From contig JAISWO010000029.1 in the NCBI GenBank assembly GCA_031271045.1, positions 49,034 through 113,033 on the forward strand: a stretch of 64,000 nucleotides of DNA, read 5' to 3'. Both the position numbers and the translations under genes were made by a program. Of this stretch, positions 33,614 to 41,305 are shown piece by piece (within the stretch, counting starts at the first letter, position 1; each line of letters begins with the position of its first letter). The DNA comes from Tannerellaceae bacterium (lineage in GTDB: Bacteria > Bacteroidota > Bacteroidia > Bacteroidales > Tannerellaceae). The notes under the pieces are model-generated. The model did no database searches. It saw only the letters and a list, made by a program, of their open reading frames with translations, and was not told the origin of the DNA.

Positions 33614-35737
33614 TTAAATATTAAATATTGATTGAATTTTAGTTTCTATTTTCGCCCTCTCATCATCTATCCCTGCAAAATATGCCTCAATATTTGAAGT
33701 AAATGCCGAAATGGTTCCTCCAGAATTTATTGCTTTTAATTCGCCTTTAATATTTTTGATTATGTCTTCCATATTCGGCAATTCAATTTTAAGCATATCT
33801 AAGTTATCATAGACATCACTATATTTATTCTTTTCGTACTCTAATGCTGTTTTCAATAATGTCAAAAAATAAATAACAGATCGTCCTTTTTCTTTTATTA
33901 ATTTTCTTGCTGTACTTGAATATTCTTCTCCCTGAAATAAGAGATATGAATACCCTATGGATTGGTTTAATTTATAAAAATCAGCTTGATGCAGTATGTC
34001 GGGAAGGGGCAATAAATTATCATCAATCATTAATTGTAGATAATAAAACTTGAAAACCATTTCGTTTATAATGGTTGCCCCCTTTATTGATGTTTTTAGC
34101 GTTAGTTTATCGCTTTCATCTCTGATATATGTTTTTTTTACCTCTATAATGTTAGATTGATTTGAATCAGTTAGAGTTTTCAATATCATATCTATATATT
34201 TTTTCTCGTATATTTTATCTTTTCCTGTTGTGCTAAAAGTATCATAAATATCTTCAATAGTAGTTTCTATATTTTTAGATGTTCGTATATCTATAAATTT
34301 AATAATGAAATACTTTAGCCAATATGTGATTGGTTTAAAATGTTCGGCATTATAATTCATAAAAACATTAGTAATGACTGAACGATGGTCAGAATATAGT
34401 TGATATCCATGTAAAATAAAAGCCATTAACCCCACCGGTTCATTTTTTAAAAATCGGGCTGTATTAAAATAAGATATGTAACTGTAATTATTTAGATACT
34501 CCATCATCTCTCTCAATCCAAAATTAGTTAAACGTTGGATTGTAGCAATGAGATTGATACTCCTTTCCGTTTCCCCTGTATTAGGTTCTAAATAGTTAGC
34601 AATCTTTGTAATATGTTCTTTTATTTTTCCTTTTTTTTCATCATCGTATTGTGTATCTATTAAATCATTAAGCATTGTGAATCTTTTCGACAATATATCG
34701 TCCCATTTGTACTCTTTTATTATATAAGGATCACAAGTTGTATAAACATTAACGTGCGAAGTCCCCACCCCCATGTTTTTTGATTTTATGTACTCAAATG
34801 TATCTTTTCTCATCACGAATAACATATTTGCATATAATGAATCAAAGTATTCATCGAGATTTTTCACAAAAAACTTCACCAAATCGTCAATTTGTTTAGT
34901 TACTTCTCTGTTTTCTTCAATATCAAAAAAGTTGAGTTTTGATTTGTGATAAATAAAATCAATATTGTCTATCAATAATGCTAATTTCATATCATGCTTA
35001 TCATGTATATATGTGATAATTCTACTAAAATTGCTTTTTCGCTCTTCTTTAGAATTTTTATCTATGCGCTCTAATGTGTCAATATAGCTGTTCAAAGTCC
35101 TATCATTTGTCAATAACTGATCAAAATTCTTACGAACTATGGCTATAAACTTTACAATGATATAGCTTGCAATACTTTCAGTAGTTTCATTTTCTTGATT
35201 TTCAACATCAATTCTAATAAATATCAATTTGTCTTTATATTTAGAAAACTTTTTTGAAATCAAATAGTTGATAAAAGCAGTTTTGCCTACCCCAACATTT
35301 CCCAGCAGGAACGAAATCTTATTCTTATTTGCATTTTGTTTATCCAAAAACACATCTTCCATAAAAGCTTCTATACCAATTCTCTCAGGTGCTCCTTCTC
35401 TTTTAATATCAGCTTCATTGTAATATTGATTATAAAACTTTTTTGCTAATTCTGGATTTGTGTTTTTCTCATTATTATCATAATACGCCGCAGGATGTCC
35501 CTTGAACACATCTTTTATCAATTTTTCTGTACTTTTCAATATGTCTCCATCTTTCAATGGAGGACGCTCAATTGAAATAGTATGCTTGTTATCCTCTTCT
35601 CTTCTGTTAAACTGAAGATATTCACTTCTATTATCCATATTCATATTATTATTATTCATATTATCTATATTCAAATTTGTCGCACCTTTATTTGGTATCA
35701 CATGTGGCCTTTTGCCTACTTTACCCTTTTTCTTCAT
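33614..35737 (-). CDS. Large P-loop ATPase (STAND/KAP-like), candidate defence gene
   Basis: 707 residues. The N-terminus is low complexity (Asn/Met-rich, about 20-37). A P-loop NTPase module follows, with Walker A 'GNVGVGKTA' (146-154) and Walker B 'LALLIDNID' (252-260), and a later 'MLFVMRKDTF' strand with an Arg resembling sensor motifs of the STAND/Orc-like ATPases. The remaining ~380 residues are helical with no recognisable domain. It is the first gene of a two-gene operon with the membrane protein 6 bp downstream. Strongly AT-rich compared with both flanks and placed next to decayed mobile-element genes and repeats, which indicates acquisition by transfer. The family could not be named. 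Confidence 0.7.
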   Translation of the reverse strand: MKKKGKVGKRPHVIPNKGATNLNIDNMNNNNMNMDNRSEYLQFNRREEDNKHTISIERPPLKDGDILKSTEKLIKDVFKGHPAAYYDNNEKNTNPELAKKFYNQYYNEADIKREGAPERIGIEAFMEDVFLDKQNANKNKISFLLGNVGVGKTAFINYLISKKFSKYKDKLIFIRIDVENQENETTESIASYIIVKFIAIVRKNFDQLLTNDRTLNSYIDTLERIDKNSKEERKSNFSRIITYIHDKHDMKLALLIDNIDFIYHKSKLNFFDIEENREVTKQIDDLVKFFVKNLDEYFDSLYANMLFVMRKDTFEYIKSKNMGVGTSHVNVYTTCDPYIIKEYKWDDILSKRFTMLNDLIDTQYDDEKKGKIKEHITKIANYLEPNTGETERSINLIATIQRLTNFGLREMMEYLNNYSYISYFNTARFLKNEPVGLMAFILHGYQLYSDHRSVITNVFMNYNAEHFKPITYWLKYFIIKFIDIRTSKNIETTIEDIYDTFSTTGKDKIYEKKYIDMILKTLTDSNQSNIIEVKKTYIRDESDKLTLKTSIKGATIINEMVFKFYYLQLMIDDNLLPLPDILHQADFYKLNQSIGYSYLLFQGEEYSSTARKLIKEKGRSVIYFLTLLKTALEYEKNKYSDVYDNLDMLKIELPNMEDIIKNIKGELKAINSGGTISAFTSNIEAYFAGIDDERAKIETKIQSIFNI

Positions 35738-35833
35738 ACATTCTCAAAAATTACGTATAACATATTGATTTATATTTTTTCTCCAAATCGTATATATATA
35801 GCCTAAAACGTATATACCTTTAGGGTAAAACGC

Positions 35834-36215
35834 TTATATCTTTTCGTATTTCAGATTTTTCTGCATTTCCTTAATGTCAATACCCGGTCTGAAAACGACC
35901 TTGCTGTCTTTGATTAACGAAGCGTTGAACTTCGCTTCGGTTTTCCGCGCCTTCGCTGCTTACGCTTACCTGAAACGCGCCGAAATCGCCCAAACGGACA
36001 AGCTTGCCTTCAGCGAGGTTTTGTACAAGCACTTCGGTCAATGCCACCAATACCGCCTGCGTATCGGCAGGGCTAACAGTGCTTCGCGCCGCAATTTCTT
36101 TGCCCAACGCGCGCAATGTCGTGTCGCCCGCACTTTTCGCATTGGCGCACCATTTCTTTTGTTGCTGGGGTTGCAACGGATTTCCCCTTTCGCTTACAGT
36201 GTATCTTACTGCCAT
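35834..36215 (-). pseudogene. HU-like DNA-binding protein gene, frameshifted
   Basis: The track ORF (35877-36215) starts well ('MAVRYTVSERGNPLQPQQQKKW') and runs through an HU-type helical part to 'LVRLGDFGAFQVSVSSEGA', then goes off frame. Removing one base near 35945 restores 'KTEAKFNASLIKDSKVVFRPG' and a normal end 'EMQKNLKYEKI' at 35834. The intact product would be about 126 residues, the usual length of Bacteroidales HU-like proteins. It is either a recent single-base frameshift or a sequencing error. The family is nucleoid-associated and also common on mobile elements. Confidence 0.8.
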
Positions 36216-36289
36216 AGCTCTAATTTTTTAAGAATGAAACATCTAAAATTTGAAAGTGTAAAAGTACGAAAAGATTTGGATTATTCGCA

Positions 36290-36598
36290 AAAAATATTAC
36301 GTATGGAATTTTTCGGGTTGAAACGCCCGCCCAATGCCTTTAATTGGTCTTTGGGTGCGGTATCCGTAATAATCCGTCATGGAATCACTTTCATCTTCGT
36401 GCAGTTCCGCCACGATTACCGCCTTTGCATTTTCGGGAATTAGTGTTTTCAGCCGTTCCCGTCCATGGCTCGTAACCGGTCGTCGCGTTCCTGCTCTTTT
36501 TGCCGCGCCTCCTGTTCTTCCCGTGCTTTGTACTCCGCCTCGCTGTAAAGTGCAAAAAGCTCGAAAGCATCCATAAATTGGAGGTTTTCATCATCGTA
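36290..36598 (-). pseudogene. Decayed mobile-element gene fragment (LPD29-like)
   Basis: Read on the minus strand, one frame gives 'DDENLQFMDAFELFALYSEA' and an Arg/Glu-rich helix ending '...RDDRLRAMDG'. A shift of frame then gives 'ERLKTLIPENAKAVIVAELH' and 'EDESDSMTDYYGYRT', and a further shift gives 'KDQLKALGGRFNP'. These pieces resemble proteins carried on Bacteroidales conjugative or mobilisable elements (LPD29-type), recalled from memory. At least two frameshifts and an interrupted end mark it as a remnant. Confidence 0.5.
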
Positions 36599-36604
36599 GT
36601 AACA

Positions 36605-36933
36605 ATTATACTTTCTTTGGAAAAGCCTAATTTGTCACAGAACATAATTATACTTTCTTTGGAAAAGCCTAATTTATCGTAGCACATAGTTGTACTTTCT
36701 TTGGAAAAACTTAATTTGTCGCAGAACATAATTGGGCTTTCTTTGGAAAAACTTAATTTGTCGCAGCACATAGTTGTGCTTTCTTTGGAAAAACTTAATT
36801 TGTCGCAGAACATAATTGTACTTTCTTTGGAAAGGCTTAATTTGTCGCAGCACATAGTTGTACTTTCTTTGGAAAAGCTTAATTTATCGCAGAACATAAT
36901 TATACTTTCTTTGGAAAAGCCTAATTTATCGTA
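36605..36933. repeat. 42-bp tandem repeat array A (8 units)
   Basis: 'ctttctttgg' recurs at 36611, 36653, 36695, 36737, 36779, 36821, 36863 and 36905, exactly 42 bp apart. Alternate units end in 'agaacataatt' and 'agcacatagtt', making an 84-bp higher-order repeat. The ORFs here on both strands (14-residue periodic peptides) are by-products of the period. Confidence 0.92.
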
Positions 36934-37160
36934 GCACACTTTTCAACTACTCTCAGAAGACCTCTATTTGTCATAGCACACTTTTCAACTACTCTCAGAA
37001 GAGCTCTGTTTGTCGTAGCACACTTTTCAACTACCTTGAGAAGAGCTCTGTTTGCCGTAGCACACTTTTCAACTACTCTGAGAAGAGCTCTGTTTGTCGT
37101 GGCACACTTTTCAACTACCTTGAGAAGGGCTCTGTTTAGAGTAGCACATTTTTCAGCCAT
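36934..37160. repeat. 42-bp tandem repeat array B (about 5.4 units)
   Basis: 'gcacac(t)tttcaacta' recurs at 36934, 36976, 37018, 37060, 37102 and 37144, again 42 bp apart, with 'actctcagaagagctctg' and 'accttgagaagagctctg' variants. It follows array A without a gap and shares the 'tttgtcgtagcaca' segment with it, so B probably arose by replacement of part of the A unit. Confidence 0.92.
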
Positions 37161-37423
37161 GGCAAAGGTGTTACGTTGGCGATAAGTTTTCTAAAAAGCA
37201 ACGAAAACAGGAAGGAACGGAAGGGCGGAAACAAATCAGGTGAGCTTGTTCTTCGCCTCCGTAACGGCGGTTCAACCGGATCTTTCAAAAGAACACCTCG
37301 CCCGCCCCCCGTCGCAAACCGGAGTTCCGTTGCCGGAGAAAAAGAAATGACCGGAACGCTTTCCTGAATTGAAATAAATGCCCTATATTAGCCGCCGCAA
37401 TTTTTAATTACTAAGCAGATAGA

Positions 37424-38371
37424 ATGAAAGTAATAGATTTTAATACTATAAAAAAGCTAAGTATATCTCCTGTACAATGTGTGAAATGGGTAGAAGAGGC
37501 GTGCAGGGCGAAATACGAGGCTAAGTTGCCGCCCAAAATCAGCATCAAATTAGATGGACAGGTATTTTTCAACACCATGCCTGTCTACCTGCCCGGCAAA
37601 GAACGATTCGGCGTGAAAGTCGTCTCCCGCTATCCCGGACGGACGCCCTCCTTGCAGGCCGACATCCTCCTGTTCGATACGCAAAGCGGTCAAACGCTCG
37701 CGCTGATGGATGGAAGCTGGATCACCGCTATGCGTACCGGCGCCGTGGCCGCCCTCGCCATCCGGACGCTGCAAACGCCCGCGGCGCGCGAATACGCCTT
37801 CCTGGGGCTCGGAAATACGGCCCGGGCCACGCTCCTGTGCCTGCTCGCGATCGCAGCAGACACGCCACTCCACATCCGCCTGCTGGCCTACAAGGGGCAG
37901 GAAAATGCGTTCCGCGAACGCTTCGCCGCCTGTCCGCAACTGACGTTCTCCGTCTACCACTCGGCCGGAGAACTGATCCGGGGAGCCGACGTTGTCGTCT
38001 CCTGCGTAACGGCCGCATCGGAAGTTTTCGCCCCCGACGAGGTTTTCAAGGAAGGTGTCTTAGTCGTGCCGGTGCATACGCGCGGCTTCCAGAACTGCGA
38101 CCTGTTCTTCGACAAAGTCTATGCCGACGATACGAACCACGTGAAGGATTTCCGCTATTTCGACCGCTTCCGCCGCTTCGACGAGTTCCATAACATCCTG
38201 CTGGGCGCCAACAAAGGCCGCGAAAGCAAGCTCGAACGTATCCTGGCCTACAACATCGGCATCGCCCTGCACGACATCTATTTCGCCGCCGAAATATTCG
38301 CCCTCGCAGAACAACTGGCCGACCCCGCAGAGATACAAACGACAACAACAACCGATAAATTCTGGGTCTGA
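37424..38371 (+). CDS. Ornithine cyclodeaminase / mu-crystallin family protein
   Basis: 315 residues, typical length. Substrate-side motifs 'PPKISIKLDGQVFFNTMPVYLP' and 'FGVKVVSRYPGRTPSL' come first. The NAD(P) Rossmann fold follows, with 'AMRTGAVAALAIR' and 'FLGLGNTARATL' (about 125-136), then 'GADVVVSCVTA'. Family members deaminate or reduce amino or imino acids (ornithine to proline, alanine dehydrogenase, ketimine reductase); the substrate cannot be set from sequence. The ugd gene starts 33 bp downstream in the same direction. Confidence 0.85.
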   Translation: MKVIDFNTIKKLSISPVQCVKWVEEACRAKYEAKLPPKISIKLDGQVFFNTMPVYLPGKERFGVKVVSRYPGRTPSLQADILLFDTQSGQTLALMDGSWITAMRTGAVAALAIRTLQTPAAREYAFLGLGNTARATLLCLLAIAADTPLHIRLLAYKGQENAFRERFAACPQLTFSVYHSAGELIRGADVVVSCVTAASEVFAPDEVFKEGVLVVPVHTRGFQNCDLFFDKVYADDTNHVKDFRYFDRFRRFDEFHNILLGANKGRESKLERILAYNIGIALHDIYFAAEIFALAEQLADPAEIQTTTTTDKFWV

Positions 38372-38404
38372 TCACAAATAATAAACAACAAACAACATAC
38401 AGAT

Positions 38405-39718
38405 ATGAAAATAGCTATTGTAGGAACCGGATACGTAGGCTTGGTCACCGGTACGTGCTTCGCAGAAATGGGCACCGAAGTGTATTGCGTCGACGTGGAT
38501 CGGCAGAAGATAGAAAACCTCAAACAAGGCATCATGCCGATCTACGAACCGGGGCTCGAAGAAATGGTCAACCGCAACCATCAGTCCGGGCGCCTGATCT
38601 TCACCACCGACCTGAAGGATTGCATCAACGACATCGAAGTCCTTTTCTCGGCCGTAGGAACGCCGCCCGACGAAGACGGCAGCGCCGACTTGAAGTACGT
38701 CCTGGAAGTAGCCCGCGAAGTGGGACGGACGATGAATCATTATCTCTTAGTCGTGACCAAGAGCACCGTCCCCGTCGGTACGGCGCAGAAAGTAAAGCAA
38801 GCCATCGCCGAAGAGCTCGCCCTGCGCGGCGCAGACATCGAGTTTGACATCGCCTCCAACCCGGAATTTCTCAAGGAAGGAGCAGCCATCAAAGACTTCA
38901 TGAGCCCCGACCGCGTCGTCGTAGGCATCGAATCGGAAAGGGCCGAGAAATTGATGAGCAAGCTTTACCGACCCTTCCTGCTGAACAACTTCCGCGTCAT
39001 CTTCATGGACGTCCCCTCGGCCGAGATGACCAAATATGCCGCCAACGCTATGCTGGCAACGCGCATCAGCTTCATCAACGACATCGCCAACCTCTGCGAG
39101 ATCGTCGGCGCCGACGTCAATATGGTACGCAAAGGCATCGGCTCGGACGCCCGCATCGGCAGCCGTTTCCTCTATCCCGGATGCGGATACGGCGGCTCCT
39201 GCTTCCCCAAAGACGTCAAAGCGCTCATACAAACAGGTCGCCAGAATGGGTACGCCCTGCGCCTGCTGCAAGCCGTCGAAGAAGTGAACGAAGACCAGAA
39301 AGGCATCCTGTTCCGTAAACTGGAAAAACATTACGACGGCAAACTGCAAGGCCTGCACGTTGCCTTGTGGGGCCTGGCCTTCAAACCCGAAACCGACGAT
39401 ATGCGCGAAGCTCCTTCGCTGGTACTGATCGAAAAGCTGCTGGCTGCCGGCTGCACAGTGCGTGCCTACGATCCCATCGCCATGCAGGAAGCAGAACGGC
39501 GCTATGACGGCCGGTTCTATTATGCCAAAGATATTTACGACGCCGTTGTAGATGCTGACGCCCTGATCTTAGTGACCGAATGGAAAGAATTCCGGCTACC
39601 TTCCTGGCCGGCTGTCAGGAAACTGATGAATACCCCTCTGCTGCTGGACGGCCGCAACATCTACGAAGCCGCCGAACTGGAAGAGAACGGCTTCATCTAT
39701 CATTGCATCGGACGCTGA
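38405..39718 (+). CDS. ugd: UDP-glucose 6-dehydrogenase
   Basis: 437 residues. Oxidises UDP-glucose to UDP-glucuronate with two NAD, feeding capsule or exopolysaccharide synthesis. N-terminal 'MKIAIVGTGYVGLVTG' dinucleotide fold, catalytic cysteine in 'GCGYGGSCFPKD' (about residue 262), catalytic lysine region 'KYAANAMLATRISFINDIA', and C-terminal 'WGLAFKPETDDMREAPS'. All key residues are visible. Convergent with the phosphoesterase gene (28 bp between stops). No other sugar-nucleotide gene is in the window. Confidence 0.95.
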   Translation: MKIAIVGTGYVGLVTGTCFAEMGTEVYCVDVDRQKIENLKQGIMPIYEPGLEEMVNRNHQSGRLIFTTDLKDCINDIEVLFSAVGTPPDEDGSADLKYVLEVAREVGRTMNHYLLVVTKSTVPVGTAQKVKQAIAEELALRGADIEFDIASNPEFLKEGAAIKDFMSPDRVVVGIESERAEKLMSKLYRPFLLNNFRVIFMDVPSAEMTKYAANAMLATRISFINDIANLCEIVGADVNMVRKGIGSDARIGSRFLYPGCGYGGSCFPKDVKALIQTGRQNGYALRLLQAVEEVNEDQKGILFRKLEKHYDGKLQGLHVALWGLAFKPETDDMREAPSLVLIEKLLAAGCTVRAYDPIAMQEAERRYDGRFYYAKDIYDAVVDADALILVTEWKEFRLPSWPAVRKLMNTPLLLDGRNIYEAAELEENGFIYHCIGR

Positions 39719-39746
39719 CCCCATCGGTACGCATCCCGGAGCCGGC

Positions 39747-41051
39747 TCAGAGATAGGGGAACTCGATGATCTCGGGAAAATCCGGCTCGTCAGACGGGAT
39801 ATAAGCCCCAAAGAAGGTGAGATACACCTTCTTTTCGTTTGTGTCGATAGCATAGATGTGGAAGCTATTGCTGGTGATACTGTTTTCGGCGCGTTGGACC
39901 CGGTTATACAGTATCCCGATTTCGCTGGGCGCCTGGTTGGTGCAGAGGATCATCTTCTGGGGAGGAAGGAAGGATGATCCGGCGTCGACATCGAAGAGCG
40001 CAAAGCTGTGCGCATGACCGCCGAGGTAACAGATAAACTCGCCGGAAGCGTTACTGAAATCAAAGGCCGCCCGTATACCTTCGCGCTCGGGATGGAGCTT
40101 ATTGGGATAGGTTTTATTGATCGGCGAACGGGTGCGGAAGGCTTCGATGATATGCGGTATCATGCCCCACGAATGTACGTAGTCGCCGTCGCAGAGATAC
40201 GACGACAGCCCTGTCGCTTTGCTCATCCCTCCCCATATACTGCGCTGGAGGGGAAAATGCGTCAGGATAATCACACTGTGTCCCTCTGTCATTCCTTCCC
40301 TGAGCGCCACGTTCCCCAGCCAGTCGATCTGCTCTTGCGAAAAGATGACGTAGTGCAACGTATTATATTCGGCGCCGGGCTGGTCTAACATATCAAGCGC
40401 GATGAAGCGGACGACGCCTCCCTGCGGGTTGGGCACGTCGGCATAGTAATAGCTTTTGTTATCCTCCGGCGTGTGCAGGGTATGGTTCGTATGTCCGCGG
40501 ACAGCCAAAGCCAGCTCGGAGGAAAAGAGGTGATCGCTTTCCCATTTGGTCTCGGAGGTAATGTTCGAATCGTGGTTGCCGTAGCAGGAGAAGGTCGGCA
40601 CGTTGTTGTCCTGGTACAGGAAATGGAAGAAGGCCGACATGGAGAGGCGGGCGGCGGCGAGGTTGGTACTGCCGATGTGATCGCCGGTTTCCACCATCGC
40701 ATTGATGCGCAATTCCCGCTGGTTGGCAAAGGTAACGGACTCAATCAGGTTGTTGGGATGCGCGTAATGATTGCCAATCGACCAGGCCGAGAGATGAGGG
40801 TCGGATATGTGCACCAGCTTGAAGCGTTCGACGGGATGGAGCGTATCGGCGCGGTTATACATGATGGAGGCTAAGCGTCGCGTGGCATAGCTGTTGTTGA
40901 GTTCATAATATGGCGAACTGTCGTTGCGCAAGGAGCGCAAGAGGATCTCTGCGTCGGGATTATGATTGTCTTTTTCGCATCCCACCGGCAAGCCGGCAAG
41001 AAAGAACAGACAGAAGGCATACGCCTTGATATGTTTTAAAACGTGGTTCAT
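39747..41051 (-). CDS. Calcineurin-like metallophosphoesterase lipoprotein
   Basis: 434 residues from the Met at 41051 (track start 41075 adds 8 residues before the signal). The lipoprotein signal ends 'GLPVGCEKD'. Metal-binding motifs are visible in order: 'HISDPHLS', 'METGDH', 'CYGNHDS', 'LTHFPLQ' and 'LGGHAHS', a complete metallophosphoesterase set. It is probably anchored at the outer membrane, facing periplasm or surface; substrate unknown. It lies downstream of the feo operon in the same direction with a 90-bp gap. Confidence 0.85.
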   Translation of the reverse strand: MNHVLKHIKAYAFCLFFLAGLPVGCEKDNHNPDAEILLRSLRNDSSPYYELNNSYATRRLASIMYNRADTLHPVERFKLVHISDPHLSAWSIGNHYAHPNNLIESVTFANQRELRINAMVETGDHIGSTNLAAARLSMSAFFHFLYQDNNVPTFSCYGNHDSNITSETKWESDHLFSSELALAVRGHTNHTLHTPEDNKSYYYADVPNPQGGVVRFIALDMLDQPGAEYNTLHYVIFSQEQIDWLGNVALREGMTEGHSVIILTHFPLQRSIWGGMSKATGLSSYLCDGDYVHSWGMIPHIIEAFRTRSPINKTYPNKLHPEREGIRAAFDFSNASGEFICYLGGHAHSFALFDVDAGSSFLPPQKMILCTNQAPSEIGILYNRVQRAENSITSNSFHIYAIDTNEKKVYLTFFGAYIPSDEPDFPEIIEFPYL

Positions 41052-41141
41052 AATGTTAGCAATCACTTTTATCATTTACAGCCCCAAATATAAGCAGAAA
41101 AGTCGGAGAAGAAATGAAGAAGCGGTTATTTTGCGACCCTC

Positions 41142-41288
41142 TCATTTCCTCTTCGCTGCCGGGCATTTGCCGCATCCGTCGCAAGGCGATTGCGGACGTT
41201 TGCGCGCCCGGATCAGGCGAACGATCCGGCGAACGACATATCCGGCCGTCGCAAGCCCGATCAGTATAACTGCTACTTCCTGCCACAT
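41142..41288 (-). CDS. FeoB-associated Cys-rich membrane protein
   Basis: 48 residues and too short for the ORF track. Starts 'MWQEVAVILIGLATAGYVVR', one membrane helix, then a basic stretch and the cysteine cluster 'CDGCGKC' close to the end. The size, helix and Cys cluster fit the small FeoB-associated proteins found after feoB in Bacteroidetes. It is 17 bp downstream of feoB. Likely works with FeoB at the inner membrane in ferrous iron uptake, perhaps binding iron; the function is inferred from family and position. Confidence 0.85.
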   Translation of the reverse strand: MWQEVAVILIGLATAGYVVRRIVRLIRARKRPQSPCDGCGKCPAAKRK

Positions 41289-41305
41289 GATATTTTATAT
41301 CTTCG

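Noticed and set aside
36391-36939. 182-codon minus-strand ORF with 14-residue repeats (also 36701-36934 plus and 36921-37160 minus)
   Set aside because: The open frames arise because the 42-bp period is divisible by 3. Both strands are open, and part of the frame runs out of phase through the decayed LPD29-like gene.
36605-37160. CRISPR array
   Set aside because: The whole 42-bp unit repeats with only point differences, there are no variable spacers, and no cas genes are near.
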